Positions 1 to 8,452 are shown, counted from the stretch's first letter. The stretch: 64,000 nucleotides of DNA from CAKZYD01 sp039814715 (GCA_039814715.1 JBCCAR010000020.1:1-64000); one strand, 5' to 3'. Program-made: numbers and translations. Notes: generated by a model from the letters alone, not told the origin.

Positions 1-71
1 ACCAGATCACTCGTGACGCCAATATAAAGTGTGCCGCGCGGCTGGCTTGCAAGGATATAAACAAAACCCAT
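1..71 (-). CDS. GIY-YIG nuclease family protein, N-terminal fragment (runs off left edge)
   Basis: Reading leftward from an ATG at 71 gives 23 codons whose start contains VYIL, then GTLYIGVTSDL. This is the diagnostic N-terminus of single-domain GIY-YIG proteins, where the first motif (VYIL in place of GIY) and YIG (here LYIG) form the central sheet of the nuclease fold. The rest of the gene, including the catalytic Arg and Glu, lies outside the window. Such small proteins of about 90-100 aa are common in alphaproteobacteria and often sit beside palindromic intergenic repeats, and one such repeat lies 25 bp upstream here. Its cellular role is unknown. Identification rests on 23 residues, but the motif spacing is very characteristic. 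Confidence 0.75.
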   Translation of the reverse strand, partial: MGFVYILASQPRGTLYIGVTSDL

Positions 72-95
72 GCGGTTAACCCAGAGTAACCATGG

Positions 96-118
96 GTCCC
101 CCGGTCAAGCCGGAGGAC
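96..118. repeat. REP-like palindrome beside the GIY-YIG gene
   Basis: GTCCCCCGG, a five-base loop TCAAG, then CCGGAGGAC form a 9-bp stem with one mismatch. Short GC-rich palindromes of this kind recur in many alphaproteobacterial genomes. I see only one copy in this window, so repetitiveness is inferred. It lies between the divergent start of the GIY-YIG gene and the 3' end of murA and could also help end murA transcription, although no T-run follows. Confidence 0.5.
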
Positions 119-195
119 GACGAAGGTGGCCCAATGTTCGCAACGTCCCAAACCAAGCCCTTGGCAAACAGACACAAACAAAAAATAAAGCCCGT

Positions 196-1476
196 CTAGG
201 CGGCGACGCGCTCGATGTCGGCGCCTAGGGTCTGTAGCTTGTCCTCCAGGTGCTCATAGCCGCGGTCCAGATGGTAGACGCGGTTTATCTCCGTTTCGCC
301 ATGGGCCGCAAGTGCGGCAATCACGAGGGACATAGAGGCCCGTAGGTCTGTCGCCATCACCGGCGCGCCAATGAGTGCGGGCTTGCCTTCTACAATGGCA
401 ACACCGCCATTGACTTGAATGTTCGCGCCCATGCGCATGAGTTCAGGTACATGCATGAAGCGGTTTTCAAAGACAGTTTCTGAAATGCTGGACGTTCCCG
501 TCGCGACAGCCATTAGCGCCATGAATTGCGCCTGCATATCCGTCGCGAAGGCTGGAAATGGCGCCGTTTTGATTTGAACCGGCGCTGGGCGCTCAGCAAC
601 ACTCTCTACTTGAAGGCAGTTGCCATCTTGGAGCAGGGTCACGCCTGCCGCTTCAAAACGATCTGTGACCGCGCCCAAAATGTCTAAGCTGGTATTGACC
701 AGGGTTGCACTGCCGCCGGTAATGGCTGCCGCTGCAATATAGGAGCCCGTTTCAATCCGGTCTGGGAGAACGGAATGCTCCGCTCCAGTTAGTGTGTTGA
801 CGCCGGTGATTTCCAGTGTTGACGAGCCAACGCCGCCAATTTTTGCACCCATGGCAATGAGGCAGGTTGCCAAGTCTGTAATTTCAGGCTCCATGGCGGC
901 GTTCTCAATGCGCGTGACGCCGTTTGCGAGGCAGGCGGCCATGAGGGCATTTTCCGTGCCGCCAACGGTGACAAAAGGAAAGCGGATCACGCCGCCTTCC
1001 AGGCCGCCGGCCTGCGCCTTAGCATGCACATAGCCGTTCTTAAGCTCGATGCGCGCGCCGAGCGCTTCCATGGCCTTTAAATGCAGATCAATTGGGCGGG
1101 TGCCAATGGCGCAGCCCCCTGGCAGGGAGACGACGGCATCGCCGCCGCGGGCCAGTAGCGGGCCGAGAACGAGAATAGACGCGCGCATTTTGCGCACCAC
1201 GTCATAGGGCGCGAGCGGATCAGACGTTGCCGCCGCTTGAAGGGTCACGCGCCGGCCGATGCCGCCCTTGCCGCCTTCCAGCTGGACCTTCACGCCGTGG
1301 CCGATCAAGAGGTCTGACATCGTATTAATGTCCGCTAAGCGCGGCATGTTCGTGAGGACCAGCGGCGCGTCCGTGAGCAAGCTGGCGGCCATCAGCGGCA
1401 ACGCTGCATTTTTAGCGCCAGAAATAGCAATACGGCCTGATAGCTGCCGCCCGCCGCGAATGAGAATTTTATCCAT
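196..1476 (-). CDS. murA: UDP-N-acetylglucosamine 1-carboxyvinyltransferase
   Basis: MurA transfers enolpyruvate from phosphoenolpyruvate to UDP-GlcNAc, the first committed step of peptidoglycan synthesis in the cytoplasm. The 426-aa product has the usual length and inside-out alpha/beta barrel repeats. Lys22 lies in SGAKNAALP, and the active-site Cys122 lies in the loop PGGCAIGTRP, which is the target of fosfomycin (a Cys, so a sensitive-type enzyme is expected). I chose the ATG at 1476 because GGGAG lies about 7 bases before it; the frame also opens 21 bases earlier at a TTG without a ribosome site. It is the last gene of a leftward run after dcd, with a 62-bp gap. Assignment is secure. Confidence 0.97.
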   Translation of the reverse strand: MDKILIRGGRQLSGRIAISGAKNAALPLMAASLLTDAPLVLTNMPRLADINTMSDLLIGHGVKVQLEGGKGGIGRRVTLQAAATSDPLAPYDVVRKMRASILVLGPLLARGGDAVVSLPGGCAIGTRPIDLHLKAMEALGARIELKNGYVHAKAQAGGLEGGVIRFPFVTVGGTENALMAACLANGVTRIENAAMEPEITDLATCLIAMGAKIGGVGSSTLEITGVNTLTGAEHSVLPDRIETGSYIAAAAITGGSATLVNTSLDILGAVTDRFEAAGVTLLQDGNCLQVESVAERPAPVQIKTAPFPAFATDMQAQFMALMAVATGTSSISETVFENRFMHVPELMRMGANIQVNGGVAIVEGKPALIGAPVMATDLRASMSLVIAALAAHGETEINRVYHLDRGYEHLEDKLQTLGADIERVAA

Positions 1477-1538
1477 ACCCTGCTCCCTGCCGACCAACTA
1501 TGGCGCTGGCATGGCTTTTACCTTAGCGAGCCTACAGC

Positions 1539-2087
1539 TTAGGAAGGGGTTACCCCGGTTTGGCCCATATATTTGCCCTTGCGGTCTGCGTAGGAGACTT
1601 CGCACGGCTCGTTGCCTTCAAAAAACAAGAACTGGCAGGCCCCTTCATTGGCATAGATGCGCGCGGGCAGGGGCGTTGTGTTGGAAAATTCCAGCGTGAC
1701 ATGGCCTTCCCAGCCCGGTTCAAGCGGGGTCACATTCACAATGATGCCGCAGCGTGCATAGGTCGATTTGCCCAGGCAGATCACCAGCACGTCTTTAGGA
1801 ATGCGGAAGTATTCAACGGTTCGTGCCAGCGCGAAGGAGTTGGGCGGGATGATGCATTCATCGCCCGGCCGGTCGACCAGAGATTTGTTTGAAAAGTTCT
1901 TTGGGTCGACAATCGCAGAATCGACGTTGGTGAAAATCTTAAACTCTTCCGAGACCCGCGCATCATAGCCATAGCTGGATAGCCCGTAGGAGATCGTGCC
2001 TTCACGGTGCTGGCGGTCCATAAATGGTTCGATCATGCCATCTTGTTGTGCACGCTCTCGGATCCATTTATCAGACATTATCGCCAT
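1539..2087 (-). CDS. dcd: dCTP deaminase
   Basis: Dcd deaminates dCTP to dUTP and supplies dUMP for thymidylate synthesis. The 182-aa protein is slightly shorter than the 193-aa E. coli enzyme and carries the dUTPase-like trimer motifs. Ser108 and Arg112 lie in LGKSTYARCG, followed by PLEPGWEGHVTLEF with catalytic Glu133. A GGGAG ribosome site lies 8 bases before the ATG at 2087. The gene lies 97 bp downstream of the 45-aa basic protein gene and upstream of murA. The dcd-murA neighbourhood recurs in alphaproteobacteria. Nothing is unusual about the protein. Confidence 0.95.
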   Translation of the reverse strand: MAIMSDKWIRERAQQDGMIEPFMDRQHREGTISYGLSSYGYDARVSEEFKIFTNVDSAIVDPKNFSNKSLVDRPGDECIIPPNSFALARTVEYFRIPKDVLVICLGKSTYARCGIIVNVTPLEPGWEGHVTLEFSNTTPLPARIYANEGACQFLFFEGNEPCEVSYADRKGKYMGQTGVTPS

Positions 2088-2184
2088 GCTGGCTACTCCC
2101 AGGTCTTATTGCGTGAGTTTAGAGCAAGCAGGCCTGCCCCAAGGCCAAGGCTATAATCAGCGCAGGCAAAGCGGGCAAGGCCGT

Positions 2185-2322
2185 TTAACGATCCTTGCCC
2201 TGTTCGGCCTGATCCGTAGGCGGTGCCTGTGTTTCCACCTTGCCGACTTTGCGCCTGCGTAAGTTTGCGCGCAAGGCGGCGGCCTTGCGGTCCTTGTCGC
2301 TTTGTTTGGCTTGTTTGGTCAT
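2185..2322 (-). CDS. small basic protein of 45 aa, unknown function
   Basis: An ATG at 2322 opens a 45-codon frame ending in TAA at 2185. The product is lysine/arginine rich: it begins MTKQAKQSDKDRKAAALRAN and continues with LRRRK, followed by an acidic, Gln/Pro-rich tail. The ATG overlaps the TGA stop of the ATP-grasp gene (ATGA), the usual sign of translational coupling, so I treat it as real. Short proteins with a K/R-rich helix containing ALRANLxRRK are, from memory, found near murA in other alphaproteobacteria. It has no signal peptide or membrane segment. The basic helix could bind RNA, the ribosome or a partner enzyme, but that is a guess. Confidence 0.7.
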   Translation of the reverse strand: MTKQAKQSDKDRKAAALRANLRRRKVGKVETQAPPTDQAEQGKDR

Positions 2323-3344
2323 GCGATTAAATGGTTGCGCCGCAGGGCTTCAGCCAAAATGGTTTCAAGCAGCTGCGCATGCCCGATCCCTGCCAACGCG
2401 GCGGCTGTCGCCACGACTTTCTTGGACCATAAGTTACAGTTCAGGTTGACTTCAATGAAATTTATATCGCCTGTCTTTGGGTCTAATCGAAACTCAAAGC
2501 GGCCATAATCAAAGGGATTATAGGCCTGCGCGAGTGTATCGGCCATTTTGGCCACAGCAGGGCTAAACTCGGGGTCGTCAAACCGCTTCAAGCTGTCTTT
2601 TTCCGTGTTCTCAATCAGGTCGCGCTTTTCATAATAGGTCCAAAGCCGCTGGGTGTCGTCGCGCTCATAAATCAGCATTGGTAGCGCTTTTGGCCCATCA
2701 ATGCTGATGAACGCGGCTTGGACGTCATAGCCATCAATATAGGGTTCGACGATGGCGTCATGACCTTGGCTGTGCAGGGCGCGCACCGCTTGTGCAACGC
2801 CGGTCCAATCATGGGCATCTGAAATCGCCCAGCTGGCGGATGATGCATTGGGTTTAATCACCCATCTGTCCGCGTTCGGGCAGTCTCCCGGCTCAACGGG
2901 AGCCCCGCGCCTATAGCAGAACCAGGGCGCGGTTGGGACGCCGTGATGCTGGGCCAGCACTTTCGCCATGGCTTTATCATCGCCAAGGCCGCGCATAAAC
3001 GGCCCTGCGCCGATATAGGCAATACCGTGTTTATTGCACAGCAAGGGAATGAGCATTTCGCTGCCAACAAAGCCGCCGCGGTTCAGGAGCGGGAACACCA
3101 TGTCGACATCCGTTGGCATCATCAGCGCTTCAAACTGGTTCGCCAGCGTTAGGTTTAGTCCTAAGCTCTCAAGGCTGGTGCGCACTTCATGATGATAAAT
3201 TGCATGGTTACCATCTTCTGGGTGCATCGTGCCGCCCCACATCGCATGTTTAGCGATGTACATGAATTTGAGGCGTTCTTTTGCCTCGTCTGGGATGCTC
3301 AGCGGTTCTAGTTGTGCCGTCTCTCTCGCCCTAATATGATCCAT
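2319..3344 (-). CDS. ATP-grasp enzyme, D-Ala-D-Ala ligase-like
   Basis: The 341-aa protein has the layout of ATP-grasp ligases: an N-terminal Rossmann-like part (to about residue 100), a central ATP-binding part with WVIKPN and VEPYIDG, and a C-terminal part with FEFRLD and INFIEVNLNCNLW, where Glu and Asn bind Mg-ATP. These enzymes couple ATP hydrolysis to joining a carboxylate with an amine or thiol. It is not a canonical Ddl: motifs such as GFPVIVKP and the C-terminal EVNTxPG are altered, so the substrate is open. AAGGAAA lies 6 bases before the ATG at 3344. It is preceded by an NTP transferase gene (27-bp gap) and overlaps the 45-aa gene at ATGA. The pairing suggests one small biosynthetic pathway, product unknown. 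Confidence 0.75.
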   Translation of the reverse strand: MDHIRARETAQLEPLSIPDEAKERLKFMYIAKHAMWGGTMHPEDGNHAIYHHEVRTSLESLGLNLTLANQFEALMMPTDVDMVFPLLNRGGFVGSEMLIPLLCNKHGIAYIGAGPFMRGLGDDKAMAKVLAQHHGVPTAPWFCYRRGAPVEPGDCPNADRWVIKPNASSASWAISDAHDWTGVAQAVRALHSQGHDAIVEPYIDGYDVQAAFISIDGPKALPMLIYERDDTQRLWTYYEKRDLIENTEKDSLKRFDDPEFSPAVAKMADTLAQAYNPFDYGRFEFRLDPKTGDINFIEVNLNCNLWSKKVVATAAALAGIGHAQLLETILAEALRRNHLIA

Positions 3345-3371
3345 GGCGCTTTTCCTTAGTCCCTGAGTCTC

Positions 3372-4217
3372 TTATCTTTGGTCGTCATTTTCCAGCATCG
3401 CGATTTGCGGCGGGCCTGCTCCCGGTGGAAGGTCGATCTTTCCAGTCAAGATCGCCTCTACCACCCCATAGGTGCGCTCGTTATCCACGTCGATAGCCTG
3501 TGTTCCGTCCGTCATCATTGCCGCTCTTATTGTGAGGCCCAGGCGCTTAGACACACGTTTTGACATAGTATCAAACCCAATAAGGCCTAACCGCCCCAGC
3601 GCAATGTTTTCAGGGCCAAATGCGCGCAATAGACGAATTGGATGGTTCATAAACTGACCACCGTCGCGGAAAATTGCTGCGGCGTCTAGGGCGTCAGGTC
3701 CCGCCAGAGCGTAGAGATTGCAATTTGCAATTTCATGTCCGCACACTTTGTAGAAATGTCGCTGTGCCTCTTCATGGAGCGCATGCACAGCCGGGCGTGT
3801 TGAAAAGGCAAGCAGCGCTGAAGCGCCGCCTGCCAGCCCGGTGAGCATGGTATCAATAGCCGTGTGCGACAGCAGAACATTGTCCGCCGTTGTGATGACG
3901 TAAGGGGCAGCGGCGTTGCGGCACCCTGCGAGCGCGCTTTCCATAATGCTGGGGCTTGGCAAGATATGGTGGATTTGCAAATCTGGCCGCTTGAACTGCT
4001 CTAAAAGCGACCCGACAGCAGCAAATCCTTCTTCTTCTATCACCAGGTGAATGGCCCGGCAGCCCCTGTGTCCAGTCAATGTCGAAAGCATGCGTTCAAT
4101 AAGACTCACGCCCGCGATGGGGACCAAGCATTTGTGGGTCACGCCATGTTTTTCAGCGAGAGCATTACGCTGTCCAGGGCGCTGAGCAGCAAGCAAAACT
4201 GTGTCGAAAAGCGACAT
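3372..4217 (-). CDS. MobA-like nucleotidyltransferase family protein
   Basis: The 281-aa protein resembles the NTP_transf_3/MobA-like fold. The N-terminal LLAAQRPGQRN stands where LAAGxGxR normally binds the nucleotide, HKCLVPIAGVSLIERML carries the usual K-x-LxPxxGxPLIERxL element, and ITTADNVLLS stands for the metal-binding D-x-D region. Such enzymes attach an NMP from NTP to a phospho-sugar or polyol phosphate. The first glycine of the signature is replaced by Gln, which sets it apart from MobA and GlmU. The start at 4217 is an ATG with GGTGGA just upstream; the frame also has a GTG three codons earlier. It appears to be the first gene of the leftward run through murA. Confidence 0.7.
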   Translation of the reverse strand: MSLFDTVLLAAQRPGQRNALAEKHGVTHKCLVPIAGVSLIERMLSTLTGHRGCRAIHLVIEEEGFAAVGSLLEQFKRPDLQIHHILPSPSIMESALAGCRNAAAPYVITTADNVLLSHTAIDTMLTGLAGGASALLAFSTRPAVHALHEEAQRHFYKVCGHEIANCNLYALAGPDALDAAAIFRDGGQFMNHPIRLLRAFGPENIALGRLGLIGFDTMSKRVSKRLGLTIRAAMMTDGTQAIDVDNERTYGVVEAILTGKIDLPPGAGPPQIAMLENDDQR

Positions 4218-4226
4218 AATTTCCAC

Positions 4227-4462
4227 CGATTAAGCCTTCTTTTGCTCCCTTGCAAGCAGCAAGTCTCTAAGGCAGATGACTTTTTTATGAAAGTTTAGGA
4301 ACTGGTGCGGATCGCGGTTCTGGTTTTCTTTACTTGGGGCAATACAGGCTGGCGGCCGCCTTTGAGCGGAATTGCCCGCCTAAACGCACCACCACGCGTT
4401 AACCTCTTGCTCGCCAAGGCCTGATATGGCAAGACGGCGCCGCTCACGTCGCATGGCGTTAG
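4227..4462. other. intergenic region between the murA operon and tRNA-Thr
   Basis: About 236 bp without a supportable gene. It must hold the promoter of the leftward NTP transferase operon and that of tRNA-Thr. I see no strong -35/-10 pair, hairpin with T-run or repeat. Open frames here run through the tRNA gene and are not credible. Confidence 0.5.
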
Positions 4463-4537
<75 letters not shown>

Positions 4538-4564
4538 TTTTTACAAATACGGTCAAACCATTCT

Positions 4565-6676
4565 TCAGCTCTTCTTCTCAGGGCCAATGGCAAACATCCA
4601 ATCGGGTTTGCGCGAATAGAGTTTTCCGACTTCGCGCTTTAGGTCGAAGTCATAGGCTTCAATGTTTTGGATACGGCGTTGATATTTGCGCCCGAGAAAG
4701 TCGCGCTCATGGCTCTGGCGCTCACGAACCCATGTCTTGGCTATACTGGTGAAGGGTTCGCCGTGGTATTGGCTCAGCGCCGCGTAGATGCCTGTAAAGC
4801 GTTCTTGGCGCCAAACGAATGTGGTGAAAGCAGTTTCGGGACCCTGGTAGTCGCGCAGCGAGGCTGCATAATCTATTGCCGCGTCTAAATCACTAAATGG
4901 CCTACGTTTGCCCGTTTGGGGGTCTTTCGATTGCATATCCTTATACGCCACAGCTTGACCGACACCGAAAGCCCGCCACTGCTTCAAAACGGCTGCCTTG
5001 TGGACATCAAACAAGTCTTGGAATTTAGTGTATCCGAGGTGAAGCGCCCAGCCCAGCGACCAGAATGCCTGCATATGAGAATGCTCTGCTCCGTACTTCA
5101 GGACTTTTTTGCCCCCGGTCCAAGAGCGTGGAAAGTCTCCATTGAGGGCGCCGACTTGTTTCGCTGTCCATTGAGACTGCACTGCGGTATTTTGCAAAAT
5201 CTTCTCAAAAAAAGATTTAGGTTGCAGCCAGTTCCATTCGCCTTCTGGCATCACTTCCACCAGTCGCAGCATGAGCATCAAATGCTTCCCATAGCCACGC
5301 GGTTGAGAGCGGGCAATGACAGGGTAGGGCTTGTTGTATCTGAAGCCTTGGGCCCGCATGCCAGGGCTTTCTGCGAGGATCGGGGTTATGATGCTCATCT
5401 GCCAACCGCGCAGATAGTATGGGTCGCCGTTAATGAGGTACATCTCCCACGCGGCATTTGCGAGGTGCGCTGTATCCCAAACAAGATCGTGATATTTTCC
5501 GCCATCTTTGCGCCGTGTTTCGTTATGCCCTCCAACGCGTACGAACTGCGCTTCAAGATTGCTGCCGTTGTTTTTAAAATTGCTCTCATTGTAATATGGC
5601 CTGTGCACATCCAGGGGCGTGTATTTACCCCTGTGGTGCAGATGCCAGGGGTACCCTGCCGCGCTTTCTGCACTAACAAAGATGTTGCGGCGGGCAGCAT
5701 CATTGGTTGTGCCATCCGGCCAAAGAGCTAAGTGCGCAAAACCGCGGGTGGAATGCACCGGCGGATGATCTCCTGGCTTTGGCATCGCTGGCCGCACAGG
5801 TCCGGAATGGAGCGGCTGGTAACCATCACTCCAGTCAAATGGAATCGGTTTGAAGGGAACTTCCGGCGATGGCCTTGGCTCGTCCATGAACGTCTTCGTT
5901 CTTACATTAAATTGATATCCCTCATAAGGCGTCATGCGAGGCCATAGACCCATGTCGATGATGTCTTGGGGAGTGCGGGTCCATTTTCTGTGGCCAATAT
6001 GGTGGCTGAATTCTTGGCCTTGGCGCATATTCGCGAGTGTGTATGTGTGAAGTTCCTGCCCGTTTGCGCGAACCGTGACGGTCGTAGCGCCGGCTTCATA
6101 AGGCCTATTCTTATCGCCGCGCCGCAAGAGGTGTCCCCCAAACCCGACCACAACACGGACATGGTCTGGATGCTCCCACACCATCATGTAAAAGCCGCCA
6201 TCAAACTTACTGGCCGAGACTTTGGTACCATCGATCCAGTCATCCAGCTGAACTGTGGGCGTAATGACTTTGCCATTGGCGATGATATCATAGCTGGCAC
6301 CTGGTATCGGGGTGTCGCTATAGCCAAACGCCCAGCGCGATGGAGGCGGCGTTAGTTTCTTCTGTCTCTTAGATCTGGCCTTTTTCGCCTGTTTTACTTG
6401 TTTCTTTTTTTTGGCTTTTTTCTTTGGTGTTTTGGCAGGCTTTTGCGGCGCTGGTTCTTCTACTTGTATCGGTGTTTCCAGCACGTCCGGTTCGGCTGAC
6501 GTTTCCTGGATTTCGCTCAGCGGCACCAGCGAATGCCAGCCTGTTTTGCCGGTTGTTGGCTGGCTGAGATCGACGTCTCGTTTTTGCGGCGTCTCTGCGA
6601 AGGAAACTTGGCCCACAGTTGTACTTGCAAGAGCAAGTGTGACCAACAACAGTCCTATGATTGCTCGCAGTCTCAT
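4565..6676 (-). CDS. large secreted protein with Lys-rich linker, family not recognised
   Basis: The 703-aa product starts with a clear signal peptide (MRLRAIIGLLLVTLALAST) and is probably periplasmic or surface-bound. Residues of about 75-110 form a very Lys/Pro/Gln-rich, low-complexity linker, which could bind peptidoglycan, teichoic-like or nucleic acid polymers. The following ~590 residues are globular, rich in Trp, His, Tyr and Gly, without a motif I recognise. The N-terminal half looks beta-rich and the C-terminal half helical (for example HLANAAWEMYLINGDPYYLRGW), reminiscent of alpha/alpha toroid carbohydrate enzymes. That resemblance is weak. It is a monocistronic gene that ends against tRNA-Thr. 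Function unknown. Confidence 0.85.
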   Translation of the reverse strand: MRLRAIIGLLLVTLALASTTVGQVSFAETPQKRDVDLSQPTTGKTGWHSLVPLSEIQETSAEPDVLETPIQVEEPAPQKPAKTPKKKAKKKKQVKQAKKARSKRQKKLTPPPSRWAFGYSDTPIPGASYDIIANGKVITPTVQLDDWIDGTKVSASKFDGGFYMMVWEHPDHVRVVVGFGGHLLRRGDKNRPYEAGATTVTVRANGQELHTYTLANMRQGQEFSHHIGHRKWTRTPQDIIDMGLWPRMTPYEGYQFNVRTKTFMDEPRPSPEVPFKPIPFDWSDGYQPLHSGPVRPAMPKPGDHPPVHSTRGFAHLALWPDGTTNDAARRNIFVSAESAAGYPWHLHHRGKYTPLDVHRPYYNESNFKNNGSNLEAQFVRVGGHNETRRKDGGKYHDLVWDTAHLANAAWEMYLINGDPYYLRGWQMSIITPILAESPGMRAQGFRYNKPYPVIARSQPRGYGKHLMLMLRLVEVMPEGEWNWLQPKSFFEKILQNTAVQSQWTAKQVGALNGDFPRSWTGGKKVLKYGAEHSHMQAFWSLGWALHLGYTKFQDLFDVHKAAVLKQWRAFGVGQAVAYKDMQSKDPQTGKRRPFSDLDAAIDYAASLRDYQGPETAFTTFVWRQERFTGIYAALSQYHGEPFTSIAKTWVRERQSHERDFLGRKYQRRIQNIEAYDFDLKREVGKLYSRKPDWMFAIGPEKKS

Positions 6677-6809
6677 AACGCACGTCCCTCTAGGCCAGCC
6701 TTATTAACCGCCTTATGATGCACTTGCGTGAAAGCCACGTAAATGCGGCAATATTGGGTCCGTTCAGGGCTGGCGCTGGGGGCGGGGTTGGCCTTTGCGG
6801 CAGATAAAA

Positions 6810-6837
6810 GCCTGCATGCGGGGGCATGCATGCAGGC
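6810..6837 (-). terminator. Rho-independent terminator of the psp operon
   Basis: GCCTGCATGC pairs perfectly with GCATGCAGGC around an 8-base loop. On the minus strand the stem is followed by TTTTAT. It lies 30 bp after the pspC stop, so it is well placed to end pspABC transcription. Confidence 0.8.
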
Positions 6838-6866
6838 ATTAGGATGCTTGGTCTAGGTATGCGTGT

Positions 6867-7409
6867 TTAGTCGCGCAGAGCGCTTATTTCACGGTCCAGC
6901 CGGCGCGAGCCGGAGGTGACGTGGCGCTCCATGTCGCGCAGGCGGCGCTCCATTTCCTTAAAGCGTAGCCTTACATCGCGCACAGTGGTGTGCGGCCGGG
7001 TGCGGACATTGCGCCAGAACTCTTGCTCTTCGGGCTGTTCTTCATAATGCGCGCGCGGTTTAGCTGTGGCGATGAAAGCGACGATGAAGTAGCCCAGTAT
7101 AACGGGCGCAAAACCAAACAGCACCATCATGACCAGCGCGAGACGGATCCAAATGGCGCCTATGCCTGTATAATCGGCAATGCCTGCACACACGCCTAAA
7201 AACTTGCCATTGCGCTTGTCGAGGTAAAAGCGCGAGCGGCTTTCATATCCTAGATGTGGGCCTCTGCCATGATCGCCGCGCCGGGCTTCAGCTGATCCCT
7301 GCGCATTCATCGTCTCGTCCCAATCGGCCTGAAAATCTGATTTTGCTTGGTCCATATGGGCCCTAAAGGCTTTTTTGAACGCGCGGTAATTTTGCCGTGA
7401 TCGACGCAT
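6867..7409 (-). CDS. pspC: phage-shock protein C, envelope stress membrane protein
   Basis: PspC is an inner-membrane member of the phage-shock system; with PspB it senses loss of membrane integrity and releases PspF from PspA. The 180-aa protein has the PspC domain at about 58-115: FYLDKRNGKFLGVCAGIADY, then a hydrophobic hairpin WIRLALVMMVLFGF...ILGYFIVAFI. A charged helical C-terminal tail (FKEMERRLRDMERHV) is longer than in E. coli PspC (119 aa). The N-terminal ~55 residues are a hydrophilic extension common in alphaproteobacterial forms. GGGAGG lies 9 bases before the ATG, and the gene begins one base after the pspB stop. Confidence 0.95.
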   Translation of the reverse strand: MRRSRQNYRAFKKAFRAHMDQAKSDFQADWDETMNAQGSAEARRGDHGRGPHLGYESRSRFYLDKRNGKFLGVCAGIADYTGIGAIWIRLALVMMVLFGFAPVILGYFIVAFIATAKPRAHYEEQPEEQEFWRNVRTRPHTTVRDVRLRFKEMERRLRDMERHVTSGSRRLDREISALRD

Positions 7410-7410
7410 G

Positions 7411-7680
7411 TTAGCTGGCCTCCCTTGGATAACGGTTTTTGTCGGCGTCAGTCTCGGGCTCCAGCGTGTCAGAACGCCAGTCCTTGTCTTCTGCGTCTAA
7501 AATCGTCTCTAGAGTTTTGATCCGGTCTTCCATCCGGTCCATGACATCATACACTTCATCAAGCATCTTTTCGTCTTCACTGGACAGCCCGCGCTGTTTT
7601 TTCCACTGTGTAGTGTAATGCAGCGCAATCCAAATGGGGGCCACGACCACGAGGAAGAGAATTCCAAACGTTTCTAGCAT
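7411..7680 (-). CDS. pspB: phage-shock protein B
   Basis: PspB is a small inner-membrane protein that works with PspC to sense envelope damage. The 89-aa product has one N-terminal membrane segment (ILFLVVVAPIWIALHYTTQW) followed by a charged helix with heptad-like spacing (EKMLDEVYDVMDRMEDRIKTLETIL), the typical PspB coiled coil. It is longer than the ~74-aa E. coli protein by an acidic tail. AAGGAAG lies about 10 bases before the ATG. It sits between pspA and pspC. Confidence 0.93.
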   Translation of the reverse strand: MLETFGILFLVVVAPIWIALHYTTQWKKQRGLSSEDEKMLDEVYDVMDRMEDRIKTLETILDAEDKDWRSDTLEPETDADKNRYPREAS

Positions 7681-7717
7681 TTTTTACTGTGCTTCCTTGT
7701 TTGCTGTGTTGTCGGTT

Positions 7718-8419
7718 CTAAGCGGCATCATTGTTTTGCATCGGCCGCGAGTTTGAGCCTGCCACCTTGCGTTTTAGGGCTTCTAGTTCTTCTTGCACGC
7801 CGTCTTCCGCCTGCAAGTCAGAGAGCTCCTGGTCCAGCGTTTTGCCCGGGTGTTTCGACAGGTCATAGCTGTCGACCATGCCTTCAGTCAGATCAACGCG
7901 GCGCTCTAGCCGGTCAAAGCGGGCAAAGGCATCATCCATCTTGCTGGAGAAGACCTGTTTGCGCACTTTCAATCGGCTATTGGCTGTCTCTTGCCGCGCA
8001 AGCAGTGTCTGTTGTTTTGCTTTGGCTTCTGTCAGCTTGGCTTCGAGCTTTTGAATGTCTTCTTCATGGCGTTCTAAGCCATCATTGAGAATGCCAAGCT
8101 CTTCGCGCATGACCTCAACCATGTCGGCAACTTGCGCTTTTTCAATCAGCGCGCCTTTGGCCAGATCTTCTCGGTTTTTGCGCAATGCCAGCTCAGCCTT
8201 TTCAGCCCAGCTTTGCTGCGCCTTCTCCATCCGGCCGATTTGACGTTCAATGTCCTTGCGGTCAGCGATGGTTTTGGCGGCGGAAGTGCGCACTTCTACA
8301 AGTGTATCTTCCATCTCTTGAATGACCATGCGGACCATTTTTTTCGGGTCTTCCGCGCGGTCCAGCACGTCTGAGATGTTAGAATTGATGATGTCGGTCA
8401 GGCGGGAGAAAATGCCCAT
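7718..8419 (-). CDS. pspA: phage-shock protein A
   Basis: PspA is an ESCRT-III/Vipp1-related coiled-coil protein that coats damaged inner membrane and, when idle, binds and inhibits the activator PspF. The 233-aa length is close to the 222 aa of E. coli. The N-terminus MGIFSRLTDIINSNISDVLDRAEDP is the amphipathic membrane-binding helix plus the conserved hinge; long coiled coil follows to about residue 190. AAGGA lies 8 bases before the ATG. It is preceded 33 bp upstream by a 50-aa ORF that would share its transcript. Expression is predicted to be sigma54-dependent from the promoter at 8663-8679. Confidence 0.97.
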   Translation of the reverse strand: MGIFSRLTDIINSNISDVLDRAEDPKKMVRMVIQEMEDTLVEVRTSAAKTIADRKDIERQIGRMEKAQQSWAEKAELALRKNREDLAKGALIEKAQVADMVEVMREELGILNDGLERHEEDIQKLEAKLTEAKAKQQTLLARQETANSRLKVRKQVFSSKMDDAFARFDRLERRVDLTEGMVDSYDLSKHPGKTLDQELSDLQAEDGVQEELEALKRKVAGSNSRPMQNNDAA

Positions 8420-8452
8420 CGTGTTTGTCCTTATATCGTCTTAGGTCAGGGG

